Below are positions 50,501 to 64,000 of a stretch of DNA of 64,000 nt, in pieces; the first letter of the stretch is position 1; every line of letters starts with the position of its first letter. The notes below the pieces were generated by a model. It was not told the origin of the DNA. It made no database searches and saw only the letters and a program-made list of their open reading frames with translations. This DNA is from Acanthaster planci (lineage: Eukaryota; Echinodermata; Asteroidea; Valvatida; Acanthasteridae): positions 1,000,811 through 1,064,810 of the forward strand of contig NW_019091374.1 in NCBI RefSeq assembly GCF_001949145.1. The letters are read 5' to 3'. Both the position numbers and the translations under genes were made by a program.

Positions 50501-52682
50501 AGTTTGATCATCAATAAAGTCCATCTCTCAAGATACAAGACTAGCTCTCAATTTCAAGCCTGAGATTCAACTGTGAATACGAGTCTAAATGTTGAGTCTG
50601 AGTCTGCCAATTAGTCTTACTTTCAAGTCTCACTTTTAAAATTGAGGTGTCACTTAGTCAGAGTCACCAACATAAAAAAATAATGCAAACTGAACTATAA
50701 ACTACATGTAGGCAAAAAATCTATAGTTTCCACATGTCTGTGATAGCCTCAAGAAGCAATTAAAAAAGCAAAAGGTATTCTGTCAGTTGGATTATTCATA
50801 TTGATTACATCTCCACACAAACGATAGCTAGCAAGTTTAAATGTAACTCTTGCTTATATTTATCTATTTTTTACCTTGCACATTTTGATAGCGTTATAAA
50901 TGATTTTTACATCTCGTGAAGAAAAGTAGAATAACAGATTGAAATTTGCCACCGAGCCTTCAGCTGTGACATGAAACCATTTGTCTAATGTCTAATTCTA
51001 GGATATTCAGTGACCAGACAGGTCCCTATGAGACCTGCTGTTCATGCTACACAACAGCCCTGCCAAAGCTGGCTCGAATGGATCCCGCGTACTGACACGC
51101 CAACATGTCACAAAAGTCTGGCCGGCCCCTGCCGGCAGGGCCGGTGGGGGTGAGTGGTTGAGGAGAAGGACTGGCTCAGGGTGCTTTGCGAGCCTCATCA
51201 ATGCTGCATTAAGAAGCAACCTGCAAGCTAGACGTAGTCACACTGTGAATACTAACAACAGGACTGCACGCTTGTGTCTCTTTACATGTGACACAAAATC
51301 CATCCCGAGCTCTAATGGATCCTTCCACCTGTCCGAGTAAACAATGTATCTCAAATTCAAACCAGTGCAAGGGCATGTAAGAACGCTAGACATACTTCTT
51401 TCATTTCCACATGTATGCCTGAACAGAGAGCAGCGCTCTGCTTTTAACTTGCAATTTCTGACATGCTTGGATAGTGGCAAAACAGCTTGAGTGTTTGAAA
51501 TTAGATACGGAGGTACATTAATATATTCCTATTCGTTCACTAAAGGATAGTTCTCAACTGGTTTATTAAACTTTTAGTGCATTGGCAATGTGATGGAAAT
51601 TGTTTGACTTGACACCTTTGTGTCAAGCTAAACTACATACACTTTAATGAATGTATTTCAGCATCTGTATGGCAGCTGTGAATTTACACAAACAACAAGG
51701 CAGCTGCAGTGCCTGCAGTTTCGTGATCAATTTTTTTATACATTTTGTAGCTGCACAGTTAAAGGATCGCATGTGCACGACATTAAGTCAACATGCTCTT
51801 TCTAGGGGGAAAAAAAAGACTGCATATTCCTGTAGTCATCGAGCATCTCAGGTATTAAACATGTTGCATCAACTTTTGAAAAAAAAAAAACCTTTGCGGG
51901 AGGAATGACAAAATACACAATGCAAACAGCTGGAGTGATCGTTCCCATATTTAACTAAATAACAATGCAGGCATGTGCAGCAATGGCAGATACTGCTGCA
52001 GGGTTATGGCCCAAAAATCATTCCATACATATTTTAACAACCTGAGTCAGATATTCAATGTAACAAACAGAAAAGACCATTTACACTGTAGGCTTTTCAT
52101 CGCGTGCACATTCTGTAACCTGGCTTGATGAGCACGTGCACCTCAGGGTCAACCGTATCATGAATAAGCACATTTCCTGAAAAAGAAATTTTTGATGCAG
52201 AAAAGTTCTAAATTTTTTCAGAGCAAGAGTGCTGCAAGTCCCACAGCTACTTGATGTAGGTCATTTGTGCTAAGTATTTTTTCCCCTCTGTGTGACACTA
52301 CTAATATTCATTCGATATGAATCCATATTGAATATTTGACCTCCTTCCCAGAGCACCTTCCCTCATCCAGAACAACTGCACATGGAATAAATAGGTCTTT
52401 TGTTTACTGCTCATGAGATCATCCAAGAAAAACTGCCCAACTGTCAGTGTTTCATGTGGCAAGTATAGGGCTAAACAGCAAATGTGCAAAACTTCCAATT
52501 AATCTTTGGATTTTTGCCCTGCCCGACGTGTACTTTAACACTGCATGTTCTACATTACTATATCGGAATCTTCATTCAGAAAAGAAGATCAGATGTGACA
52601 TGCCTCGACACAAAAATAAGTGAGGTTGAGTTTATGAAGGGAGGTAACTTGTTCTTCAGGCTTCCGCTCAGGTTAGTTTCTC

Positions 52683-53087
52683 CTACACCCAACCACAAAA
52701 ACCAAGTCTTAGGACATTACAGTAAATTAAAAAAAAAGAAGTCAAAAGTGTGAACCAGACGTGAACAGAATTAAAGCAGAGAAGTGCGAGACACAGGGAG
52801 GTAAAAACTAGCAGACTGGCAACAACCAGATGGTTGAGAGTCTGACAAGAGCCCTCCAACCCTCCCTCTGTGGGTATTCCTGCTATATCTGTGTCAGTCC
52901 CTCTGGAACCGATCGTTTTGTCGACTGAGCGGTTCGTCTTTGCATACCCAAGTCTGCAGGCCCCGCGAGGCATGGCCACCCGTACTCTGGTGGGAACAAA
53001 GGCGACGCTGGACCGATGCGGGGGTGATACGTGTCTAGGGGAAATGTGATGTAACAACAAAAACAAGCCATCTGCATGCAGCAGCAT
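52683..53087 (-). other. CpG-dense patch with an unassigned open frame
   Basis: A 134-codon minus-strand frame whose first half is unusually CpG-rich (about 13 CpG between 52905 and 53035, against sparse CpG around it), with an acceptor-like TTTCCCCTAG just before it at about 53038. The second half has a hydrophobic run (LVVASLLVFTSLCLALLCF). It does not match KCNQ S1 or any family I recognise. It could be an exon, a regulatory CpG patch, or chance. Confidence 0.2.
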
Positions 53088-53396
53088 TCTTGCAAAGGAT
53101 ACGAGTCCACAGTTTAAGCCATTTAAAAAGCATTTTCCTGTACATAATGTTTCCCCGTATCATTCTGCTTCATTCTCTTCTGGACCAGAAATAAGAACAA
53201 GAACACAATTTTTTTTCCTTCAGTTTAAAAGGAAACTCTGAACTCGTTGCAAACCTTCAATTCTGGATGGAAACTCTAAATATTTTGTGAGTTTTTCATA
53301 CTCCTCAGTGGAGTCATTTCAAGACAAACTGGTTGGTATCAAATTTTTGTAATAAATGTAACTCCGTGTTGATGTATGCAAACAGTGCCAGAATGC

Positions 53397-53410
53397 GTTG
53401 CCACGGCAAC
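53397..53410. promoter_or_regulatory. RFX X-box-like palindrome
   Basis: GTTGCCACGGCAAC fits the X-box consensus with a 2-bp spacer. A second such site after the one at 38449. Motif evidence only. Confidence 0.35.
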
Positions 53411-54639
53411 AGACAATCTGCTTGCGTGGAGGAGGGTGGATGTGTTAGCATGGCCATGTGGCATTTAAAACGTCCCTGAAGCACCAGGCTCAGATTTCTG
53501 CATGGCCAAACAGTGATGCAAGGAAACTAGGGAGAAATTAATCGGTTGAGCTAGTGGAGGAGAGAGCTGAGTTTACATGATTGGCGCAAGGCGGGGAACA
53601 GGGGAATTGCACATAACGCACAGGAGGGCAAGCACATCCCTGCTCCAAGCTGTGCAGCCCGGACCCAGCGGAGCGTGTAAATGGTTAATTAGATTGATGG
53701 CACATGTATTTAGACCGCGGAAGAAGAAATCTTGTTAGTGTTTGTGGCAACAAACGCATTAAAGTTAGACACTGCTTGTCCGCTGTCAATCGGATCACTA
53801 GACATCAACCATACATGTACATGTACCAGCACTAACTCCACAAAAATCAAATGTTTACACACCATCCAAGCAAGCGCAGTTGGCCCCCTTGAAATCCTGC
53901 TGTACAGCGTTGACGTGTTTCCTCCTTTATATTTACTTTTCAGTTGTACGTACAATGCACATTACTCAGGACACAACCATGCCTGGTAAGAGCGTCAGGA
54001 TGCAGACATCTTTTCATTTCGTACATATGTACGATATCCATTCGTCGGGATACATGCAGGCATGGTACAGCACTTACACAAAAATCTTAAGCATGATAGT
54101 AAATTTGAATCAAAAAATGGAAAGAAAAAATCGACCCTTTCAGGAAGTGGAATGAATGTGGGCACGAAAATGTGACAAAATGAATGACAATTAAATTACC
54201 TCAAACTACAATGTTGCAGAAGGGTAATAGATCTGTTTGGTTGGATTTCTGCAATGAGTCAATTGTGCTGATTTCTGATGATAACGCCGTGCCAAGAGCT
54301 GATTACCCTCTCTTTATGCCCTCTGGAAAATGGCTTTTAAGAGGGTCGAATATTTCCTACGGAATAGACTGACGGTGCAGCAGAATCAACTGCTACTGTA
54401 TAGATCCATGGATCACGTGCCCCCCTTCCCCCAACTGGCATATTATTACATCCTTAATACTCTGATGAAATTTTGAATGTGAAATTTAATATGTTTACCA
54501 TTCATATTTCCACAATGGCAAAATATTCTGAAGCTTGAAGGACTTATAAAGTCGTAAGTTCAAACAGCTGTTGTGCTGTACTTCAAATATATCAAAATAG
54601 GTGCTACATTTCAGTCTGTCAGTTGGTAGGGGTGGGTGG

Positions 54640-54960
54640 GTAGGATCGGATTCAAATCTTCTTCACAGGCTGAGATCACGTCCATCCCAGCGAGCAGCCT
54701 TCTTCCAGTTCAACTGATCCAGGGCCCATTCCTCTTCCATTTCATGGTTGTTTCATGTCCTCTCTGACGCAGTCCATCCACCTTTTCGCTTGGCTTCCCC
54801 ACTTCCTCCTCCCAGGTATAGCCAATTCAACTGTTCTCCTTAAAGGTTCCTCTTCCAACCCCTCCGTGTCACATGCCCACACCACCTCAATCTTGCTTCT
54901 CTCACTTTCTCTTTACTCCCAACCACTCCTGTCATTTCCTTAATACTCTCGTGGGTCTTC
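54640..54960 (-). mobile_element. LINE ORF2 C-terminal fragment
   Basis: The minus strand encodes MTGVVGSKEKVREARLRWCG followed by HVTRR, then after a frameshift KRKWMDCVREDMK. The pattern MTGV-VR-ARLRWxGHVxRR ... RWMDCVREDMK is a common C-terminal end of non-LTR retrotransposon ORF2 proteins. Stops and frame changes show it is dead. Confidence 0.75.
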
Positions 54961-57900
54961 TTCTAGAACCCACCTCAACATCAGATTAAAACGACGCAAA
55001 CTGTAAAACTGCAAATGATTTCCACACAACAGAGACTGCTGCATAATATCGCATCCCTAATAGAAGCCGGACCCGAGGAAGAAGAGAACTGAAAGATACA
55101 TCCAGCACAGGGATTGTAACAACGACAACAATTGAAAACTCCACAGCAGTCTGACAAAGGATGAGTTCTGATTGATTATACCAGTATCTCCGAAAAAGTA
55201 CTCCTACTTACAAGTCAGCGGCACAGCGGCCAGTTACAAGGCTTCTCCACTTAGCTCTATCTTCTGCAATCTCAAAGATTTCCTTTGATGCAAGGATTAT
55301 ATTTTCAGACAGAAGTCTTGTAATGTGCTGTGCGCACAAGAAGAAAGGTCTTTTTTTGCTAGAATCCCAAACACGGGTTGGTGCGTGGAGAGCACAGAGA
55401 TCATCTGAGCACAATTTAGCGTCCAAAAATTCTAAAATCTGCGGAAATCCTGACAAATCACAAACCTGACCTGAGTTGTCAAACAACAACTTTGTAAATC
55501 TAAATGCACCTTTGAAACTCTCCTAAACAAAATGAACTTCTCATGACCTGCAATGCAACGCACAACTAATACATTTCCAGGAATAAAGCACCGTGCACAA
55601 TGCCTTCAAATGTCAGCTGTGTTCTTGTTTAAACCCAGCTGATTAAACCAACCCCCCAACCTCCCACCAATTCTTGACTGCGCCAAATGGCTCGTTCTGC
55701 ATTCAAATCACCATGACGACACAAGCACCAGCACTAACTCGCAGCCAACCTATTAAGGTATATTAATGCCCAGTTACTGATGTCTACCAGGGCAATTTAT
55801 AAGGCGAGCAGAGAGGATTCATCTATGGCTGGTCAGTGCGTAATGGTGGAAAATTGCCCCTGTAAATTTGAGTACAATGAATGCGCAGGGAGTTTCTAGG
55901 ATGGAGTTAAACATCAACCAAGACTGTTTTAAGCTTGGGACTCCTACCTGCTGTTGGACAACAAATGAGTGTGTGCTCCCAACTTTTGTGGGTCTAACAA
56001 TTAAATGATTGCTTTGTGGACACAGCTCTCGGCCCTGAAGTGGTGATGCTTGTACGACAGTGTTCAAGTACAAGTTAATTTGGAGCAGTTGGGGGCAATA
56101 TTTTCCCATACTTTTTTGATCCAGCATTATTAGTCTTGAACAACTGGGGAACAACCATGCACAGATGCCTGTCTTATCACATGACCAGAACCAAAAAAAC
56201 ATGGGAAAAAACTGGCTCACACACAGCCCCGCTGAAAAAATGGACAATTGTTTCCAGGAAATCAGAGTAGAACTTAACAGATGAATTTCATCAGGCTTTT
56301 AAATGTTTTTCAGCCTTTGGTTTTTAAATTTACTGTAGCATTGGATCCTGTCAGTTCCATTTAGATAATGAAATTCTTTTGCAACTTGCTCACAATCACA
56401 ATAACTATTAAGAAAAAACTACCTCAATGATAAGGCTAGGCTCAGATGACAACTTGGAATTAAATCTGAACCCGCTGGAGTCACAATCTATTCAGAGCTG
56501 ATGCCAACATGTTCCCCATGCCTAGAAGGCAAGGAAAGAGTCCGCAATAAAAATTAACTAATGGAAGCAGAAGTGAATACTGCTGCGTGGCACGCCGTAT
56601 GCTTTTTGTTTGATTCAATTTGTTTCTTTCAATCTTACTCAATTTGGCCAGTTTCAGAACTCACTGCTCAAAGCAATCAAGCGCTGTCTGAAATTGACTC
56701 TTCGGGAACTGGAATTGGTTGCAACAGTGAGTCAATTCCTAGAAAAAAGGAGTCCCATTTCCTAATTCAAGTTTGGAATAAATGCTGGCGCAGCTACCCT
56801 TGCGAGACGGATGTCTACAGCAATCTGAAAAAAATACTTCAACTTGTTTGCAAGTCTCCCCTGGCTCACTGCGTGCACAAAAAAGCAACCTCTCACAACA
56901 TTCACTTTAATGAATTGGACTGCGGTTTACCGGTGGCTGCCCCGGATGAGTTGCTGCAGGCCAGCTGCATTCTGAACTCTGGAGCAACAATTTGTGAGCA
57001 TGCCCCAAGAGGTTTGATGGGAAGTGTTTGTGCCACATCTCTCACCATGTCCCTTTTCTTGTTCCTTTGAAGAATGCAGGCGCCTGTAATTTTGAACATG
57101 GTGACATGAGCAGCCACTGTTGGAGGTGGAGGAGATCCGACACGAGTAGCCACGGTCTGATAAGAAGGGAGGGGAGCCAGTAATGAGAATGCTGTGGAGG
57201 AAGTAATGAGGCAGTAGGAGGGGCATTGGCTATAGGGCTGGGGGAAGCAGTGTAGCCAGGGTTCTTACCACAGGGGCAATTAGGGGATGCTAGATGTTCC
57301 CGTCTATAGTAGTGCATAATTCAGATGCCTGAGACATGTTAATTAATTAACATATCAATTCAAAGCTTAGTTTGTTTCTCATTACTTGGCACACTTGGTC
57401 AAAGGATTTTTTTTCTGGACAAAATGTCAGTTTTGCTTCATCCGATTTGAGAAGGGCTAGTATCAGCAAAAATTATGTTTCAGGAGGGTACAAATCTGAA
57501 AAACATGACTTATGAAGAGGTCCCTTAAAGTTTGCCATAACCTGAAAACACAACCTATTGAGAAGTGATTTTTTTTTTAAACTTCACTTGAACCAAAAGA
57601 GTCCTGAAAAAAACCTTCAGCATAATTTATCAGCCAATTACCGACAATATTTTCTGACTAGAAACATAAATACCTGAAAAAAACCTGAATACTGCGCACA
57701 CTATGGCACAGACAGGAAGACAATCTAACCAACTGTCAACAAACCTGTTTTTGACCAATCCAAAGAGCCGATCTCTGCCCACACTTACTAGGTACCCATG
57801 TGGCCTGTTTAATACAATCTAGAAGACAAAAAAATGTCTATGACTGAACATATGAGCCTTTGTCTTCATGTATGATTTAAAACAAAGTGAGAGACAGACA

Positions 57901-60900
57901 AAACAGAAGAGAAAAGCAAAAAATCCCATGTGTCTTTCTACATCTCATCAATCATTTAGAACTTCCTCAGAAATCTCGAAGGTACATACATGCCCTCGCC
58001 TCTGAAAGCACAGTGAAAGGGAACAGAAAAAAACAGTAACGGTGAGAAGAAACTGGACAGAATCGCACAATGGCAACTGAGTCGCTTGTTTGATATGTCA
58101 CCTGAGCAATCTGTCACCAATTTGGGACTCAAAGGAAATCAAGTGAAGGATGCAAACAGCAAACTGAAATATCGTTTGTTGACACACAGGTATGTGATCC
58201 TTAATGTCACAGACCGCATATTGTAAATAATAATTCTGGAGACGAAAACAGGCTCGCAATGTTTCCGCCTTTTGACAAGACTGCAATTTGAAATTCATCA
58301 ACCTCTGGATGATATACATTTGTTTGACATCCACAGCCTGAGGTACATGTACATACACCTACATGTGTGTTGGCATGCACTGTGTGCCAGTTAACCAATT
58401 TGATGACATTGTAAAACAAACTATTGTTTTGTTGCTTCCGAACAAATTTCTCGGGGAAAGCTGCTGTCTTTTTAAACTTCCACGTGGAAGAACACCAACT
58501 GCTGAAGTGACCCGTTCCCATGAGCTGACCAAAGCCCAAACTCATGTGACAGCTGGGTCTAGATTCCACTTGACTTACAAGATACATTCTGGGAAGGATT
58601 CTTCAGAAGAGGGTTGGGTGCTTTTAAGTATTAGTCCTGAATAACAATTAACTCCACAGCGACCGAGGAATGATTTAATGACCAGCTGAGCTGGGGGATG
58701 ATGAGACACTTTACTCTGATTAAAGCTACCTCAAGCTACTTTATCACTTTAATTGGCTGTGTAAATGGTAACAGCCCATGAAAAAATGACCGAAAAAACC
58801 CGAAAGCACCCAGGGTTCTCAGGTTTAGAGTCAATCTCCACTTCATTCAAAGAGAGTGACAAATTATCTTTAAACAGATGATTTGACGTCAGAGCTGAGA
58901 AAAAGAACTAACCAAAGTGGAAACCTTTTTTTTTTCTTGCGCAGGCTTTCTTTCGCTGATGTCACACTTGTTTACCACTGTGTCTTGGCATTGAATTTGA
59001 AGTTGTTGACAGAGAGACACCTTTTTTGTTCAGAATGATGCAACAAAAGGGAAGGAGGCAGGAGGGGGGGCATGGGGGCAGCTGCCCAAGATTCTGACGT
59101 CAAATAGGGTCTTGCGTTAGTTCAGCCAGAGTAAACAGGCAAAGGTGCAAGGTGTTCCCAGTTTCCTCTCTAATGAAACGCACACTGTACCTTTGCTCCG
59201 TGTTAATTGGGTCGGCGCTGCTCCTCGGACAGGGTTATTCAGTTATCCTGCCGTACTCCTCCCTCCGCAGCACACAGAGGATACATTTTTAATGGTGCTG
59301 GGTGTGTTTTCCCATTATTATCCAATCCACAAGCATCAATAACCACCACCCTCGCGGAGCCCTGCATGTATATAAAATTCTCACCTCGGCAACTTTGCCG
59401 TATTGATCTTGCGCCAGCACTGAAAAGTAAAGAGAGTTCCTCCGTGTCAACAACCCCATTTATGTTAAATTAACCCGGCGCTGTTCACGACATCGCCGCA
59501 AATTTTCCCTGTATTTCATTTTCCCTCCAAGCGAGCTACCCCATCGATCAGCACTCAAAATTCCAGACCTGCCTATCTCATGCACTTCTTACGTTTAGTC
59601 AGGGTGAAAGTGAACGAGACAAACAGAAAAAAAAAAAGGCCGCGCTTTTGTTGTTGAACGCCACTGCAAAGCCACTTATAGGGCCTACTGCTTGAGTGCT
59701 TCGCATACCCACAAAATTGCTCAATTATTGATATTGCACAGAAGACTCGTTAATGCAGGGATCATCCTATCAAAGTCTTAATGTGTGTTTGGCCCTCAGG
59801 GCCCATATGGTCTGTATTGATTCGACAACCAACTAATTTTCTCCCCCCCCCAAAAAAAGAGAAAGCCTTTGAAGGCTCGTGTCTCTCGGAATAACAGTGT
59901 ATCTCCTGAACTTCAATGCATTATTGTTGATGCATGAATACAGCAGCCGGCCAAGCCCAGTGTGATGACCTGAACGGAGGTAACACAAGCTGGCAGGAAA
60001 GTCATCAAATTTCTCTTGCTTAGCATTATCTCATGATCTTGCTAGTGGGTTTTTTCTCTTGGCTTTTTAAGTCATGGTATCTTGGCAATTTCAAACGGCC
60101 AACTCACGCATGTGAAAAAAAAGAAAGGCAATCAATACCATTTTTTTTTAGTTTGTCTAATTTGTTAGATGACCACCTTGTAATCAAGACCCACAGCTTT
60201 CAGTCAGCTAAGTTTAATGCAAACAAAAGAGAGATGTTCCACTTTTTAACAGGAAAGAGATCCCATATGTATTTCAATCTCAATCTCATAATTCCCTCGA
60301 TTCAACTTCATTTTCAGATAAAAAACTTTGAAATGCCTCTGTAATTTCATATGTTCAAATCACACAGCTTACAAAAGGTTATAAATACCAAGTGCTGAAA
60401 AAGACAGCTAGTTTGTTTTATATATGTCAGCCATTTAAATAAATTTGTGATTCAAAGATGTTCCCCTCGCACAAATAACTAATTCCTAAAAAGAACAAAC
60501 TCTTCAACTCTGTCTTTGATGGGGACCAAACAAATTCCTCCATAATTTCCAGTGATTCTGTAGATTTTCAAAACTGCAGGACAGTAGTCGACCACTCAGC
60601 CTTTGAATGAGGCCAATTTAAAAAAAAAAAAAAATAGTTTGGCATCAGTTATATTTACAGAAAACAAGGTGTTTTTTGTTTGTTTTTTCCTTTATTTTTC
60701 TTGTTTTTGGTTTTATACTTTGGTATTTCTGAGATCTGGACTGCTGCAACCACGGAATGAAAGTGCCATGTTCACTTCTGACTCGTGCACAGCAGTACAG
60801 ATGATATTGTGTGTCTGTACTCGGGTCGCATGTTGTGCGTGCACGAGATTGTGTGGGCGTTGTAGAAACTACGGTGTGACGGCTAAGGACATTGGAAAAG

Positions 60901-63900
60901 ACAACTTTTAAAGAAAAAAAAAATACATGTAAAAATTTAAAAAATCACTCAGCAAGATTTTTTTAGGCGGGCGCTGATGCTAAACTAATAGTTTTTTTAA
61001 TGTGGCCTAACTGCTACTCTCCTTCAGATCTGTTCCATCTAGTCTACACATATTAGTACACACAGGGCTGTGAAGCATGAAGTGCAGTATCCGTGTTTCT
61101 CATTCCATGTTCCCACCCCTCAGTACAAACCCAGCTTCCTCAATCAATCGACTCCCAATAATATACAACACGGCACCTGACTCCAGCACATGGCATTAAT
61201 ACGTACGAACACATAAAACTGTAAATTGCTAATTCTAACTTCGAGTACCAGCCCCCCCCCCACTTTCTCTCCTTTCCCTTCATGCATCAGGAGTCCATGA
61301 ATAAACCCCGAGGCAAAGCACAGTCCTCCGTTGCAAACAAGATGCCACACACCCACCTTTTTGGTTTTTTTACCACTACATAGAGGGTGTCTTCGGACTG
61401 TTTTTCAAGCTAGTGGTAAGCAGTCTGCAACTGCAGAGAGTAAATGTGTGTAAGGGGTCTTGTAAACTGACTTTGAATTTGGGTAAGCACTCAAGCACAC
61501 AAACAATTGAATCAATCTTTGCCTCCCCCCCGGAAAAAAATGTAAAATTTGGTCTGACATTTATCCTTTAAAATAACAATGTGCATTATTCTAATTGACA
61601 CAAATCAATTTTTTTCAGCTAAGGAATAATTTCCATCATCAGCATCAATGTGTTATGACTAAATACAAAGATAAAAATACATCACCGTACCCTAAGACGA
61701 TGAGTGTGAACTTCACACAATGGTCTAGCAAAGTCAATCATACAAACCACAAATTTAAACTGTTTCTCAAAACACCTGATCCTCTCTTGAAAGAGACTTT
61801 ATTTGTCAAGATCCTTTAAACTCTCCTGTTGAGTTTCTGAAACTAGTGGAAAGGCAGTGGTGAATAATTTAGTAGAAAAAGATTTTATTGTTTCAAGTGT
61901 TTAAAAAAAAAACGTTGGATATTTTGCCCACTGCTAGAAAGCAATCTAAGGATATCTAAAGTATCTCAATTTTCTCCTTCAAAGATTCCATAACACAAAA
62001 ATCCCAGGTGCTATCCTTTTCAATAAAATTTAATGACCAGAATGAACACTGATGAATGGGTGATTCATTTAGGTGATAATCAGTGGCAATGTATCCTCAA
62101 TCCACATCTTCCAATCAATCTTAAAACGAGACTGCAAGAGGCCGTTTTGTTGCCAGGGCAATTTTTTATATTAAAGGATCAATTTAGTGATGCATGGCTA
62201 CCCATGCGACTCTCTCGGGGCAAAATTAAAGAAAACTGTTTTGACCTAACAGAAAAACTGCACCATATGTACGCTTTCTAGATCGTCAATTTCGGAGATT
62301 GATAGGCCAGCTGGTAGGTAGGAAAGCCATCACAGACAAAAAGTCAACTAGGCATTAATTTGTTCTGTAAAAGGCATTGCATTGTAATGTGGGAATGTCA
62401 TATTAATGCCGCTGCCTTCTCACGTTAGTGACACACAGTACTGAACTGATCCACTTCCTTCAATTATGGACAGCAAGGAATATTTACAAGTCTGGGCAAC
62501 TGAAACAATTATCTACATTATTATGAAAGAAAGTCTCTTAATTCTGTTCGACTATACTCAGCTAGATTCAGTCAGTGTATAACTGTTTTGGCACCAAGAA
62601 AAAAAATGATGTAATTATGATAAATTCGTGTTTTGAGAGATTGTAATTGCTCTGTTCATTTGTTCTGGTATTCCTAAGAAATGCGTCCCTCTGAATCTTC
62701 AGGGAAGAATAGAAGGGAATTTAATCCGATTGTGAACAAATTCAACAAAGGAGCTGACCAGGGTGAAAACTAGGGGAATAGGCAAGGGGCAGTGTACCAC
62801 GAGATATGAATGCACATTTCTGTGAGGTAAATCTTTGCAGTAAACTCATTTGACGCATCCAGTTGTGAACCATGCTGAGGATACGAAACCCCAAGCAACA
62901 TGGTTGACAGTCACGCCCAGATGGCTTGTCCACTGCACACAACCAAAAAGTGTGACTTTTACAGAATTGAAGCAAAAGATTACCCTGTGAACTGGTATGC
63001 AAGTCTGCAGCTGGGCAATGAGAATTTGATCAGAGGCCTACAAGTAACGGTTTGGCTACCACAGTCATCTGCATTTACCTGTGCACACCTTGACAGATTT
63101 ATTTTTCAATTGCACTGGCCATATCAAGCAAGCCAATAAAGGAACTTTCTTATATTTCATCCTCCCCAAAATGCCCAGGGTAACTAAATGCCGGTGGATC
63201 AGACCCGCAAAGTTAATACAAGGCAGGGGATAAAACGCGCCGGGCAAGACAGCTAATGAAATTTAATTTGCCACCCTGACCAAAGATGCGATTTGGAATG
63301 CTGTACTGCTTTGCTGAGGCCCATGTAGGCCAGCACGTGGTCATTATCCACTGCAACCCAAATCTGCTGGGGGATCCGAGAACAGCATTTCTTATTTTGT
63401 TTCCTGGGCTGAAGGAGGGGGAGGGGGTTGGCGGGGGAGCACAGGGACTGTAATAAAGTCCTGAAATGCGATTTCAAATGAATGGTGACAAGGGGTTTTG
63501 CAATAAATCCGCGGCCGATGCTATTACGGGCAGTGGTGTGCCTGGTTTGCTGTGGAATGCCGTAATAGGGTTCTCGCCCACACACTCTCTGCTGCAATAC
63601 GCTGACTGCATCGCCTCTACCCATGAACTGGGCTCTATAAGGTGTGTGCTCATGTACCCCCATTATGTAGGGGGTTTAGGCAGTAAGATCTTGTCCTCCT
63701 GCTATTTGAGCTCCGTGAAACTTGATTGAGTGAAACCTCCAGGAAGGCAGTCAATTTTAAAAATGGGGTGCAGCCACCCGCAAAGACCATTGACAAAGAA
63801 GCCACAGTCACGCATGACAAGTGTGTCAAAGTCACCAGCACAGAGTAAGCAAGAAGGGATCCTTAGACAGTACGATATGGCTATGTCCCACACACAGTCG

Positions 63901-64000
63901 AAGATCAAAGTCATTCTACGTGCACTTCCTTGCTTTAAGGCAAGCTTCGTATTTTTAACACTATGATGGATTAAACAATCAAATGCTACACGTATGTTGT
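54961..64000. other. Probable 5' intron of KCNQ or upstream DNA, part 4
   Basis: No exon could be supported. A minus frame at 55208-55489 ends EIAEDRAKWRSLVTGR, which resembles another LINE C-terminus (low confidence). Plus frame 56561-57070 (169 codons) and minus frame 63253-63663 (136 codons) have no recognised similarity. The block 58630-58760 and 59100-59480 is moderately GC-rich with TTAATT/TAAT cores and might be regulatory, but nothing decides it. Confidence 0.5.

Larger units (their letters stand above)
46488..54639. other. Probable 5' intron of KCNQ, part 3
   Basis: Apart from the second dispersed-repeat copy, a GC-rich near-palindrome (51122-51144), a G12 run near 50166, a CpG-dense patch with an open frame (52683-53087, minus) and an X-box-like site (53397-53410), nothing is recognised. 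Confidence 0.6.

Noticed and set aside
55208-55489. 93-codon minus frame ending EIAEDRAKWRSLVTGRCAADL as a host exon
   Set aside because: The end looks like a LINE ORF2 C-terminus; the upstream part is unrecognised, so neither an exon nor a LINE call is secure.
56561-57070. 169-codon plus-strand open frame as a gene
   Set aside because: No recognisable family, no supporting splice or promoter context, and overlapping frames on the other strand; at this length chance frames are expected in 64 kb.
63253-63663. 136-codon minus-strand open frame as the missing KCNQ 5' exon
   Set aside because: It has no S1-like hydrophobic segment and no KCNQ N-terminal motif such as LYNFLERP.

Overview
The window is eukaryotic, intron-rich animal DNA with long AT-leaning introns, decayed non-LTR retrotransposons, tRNA-derived SINE heads and recurrent short ACATGT runs. 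This texture fits a marine invertebrate, perhaps an invertebrate deuterostome such as an echinoderm, hemichordate or cephalochordate. That placement is an inference from texture and from the one gene found, not from a marker.

One gene can be read with confidence: a KCNQ (Kv7) voltage-gated potassium channel on the minus strand, covering positions 30232 down to 7569. Ten coding exons were placed by hand from protein similarity, splice sites and phase: S2, S3-S4, S5, pore, end of S6, calmodulin-binding helix A, a 27-nt microexon, a linker exon, helix B, and a long terminal exon with the coiled-coil tail and stop codon. They join in one frame to 643 residues plus stop. The exons for the N-terminus and S1 were not found. 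They probably lie beyond position 64000, which would make 30233-64000 (about 34 kb) part of a large 5' intron, or I missed a divergent exon there.

Region by region: 1-7568 lies downstream of the stop (3' UTR and flank), with no recognisable gene. 7569-10465 is the 3' end of the channel gene; its last intron holds a near-perfect palindrome of about 280 bp. 10466-19043 holds the cytoplasmic exons, the microexon, a 351-base assembly gap and a dispersed repeat. 19044-30232 holds the membrane-domain exons and two SINE heads. 30233-64000 has no recognised exon; it holds a truncated CR1/L2-like LINE, a 106-bp tandem array, a second copy of the dispersed repeat, other LINE scraps, RFX X-box-like sites and a CpG-dense patch with an open frame.

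The points most worth checking are the microexon between helices A and B, the long intronic hairpin beside the helix B exon, the TVGYGD filter in place of the usual KCNQ TIGYGD, and the C-terminal ETRI (class I PDZ ligand form). No prokaryotic system, CRISPR array, operon or complete virus was seen.
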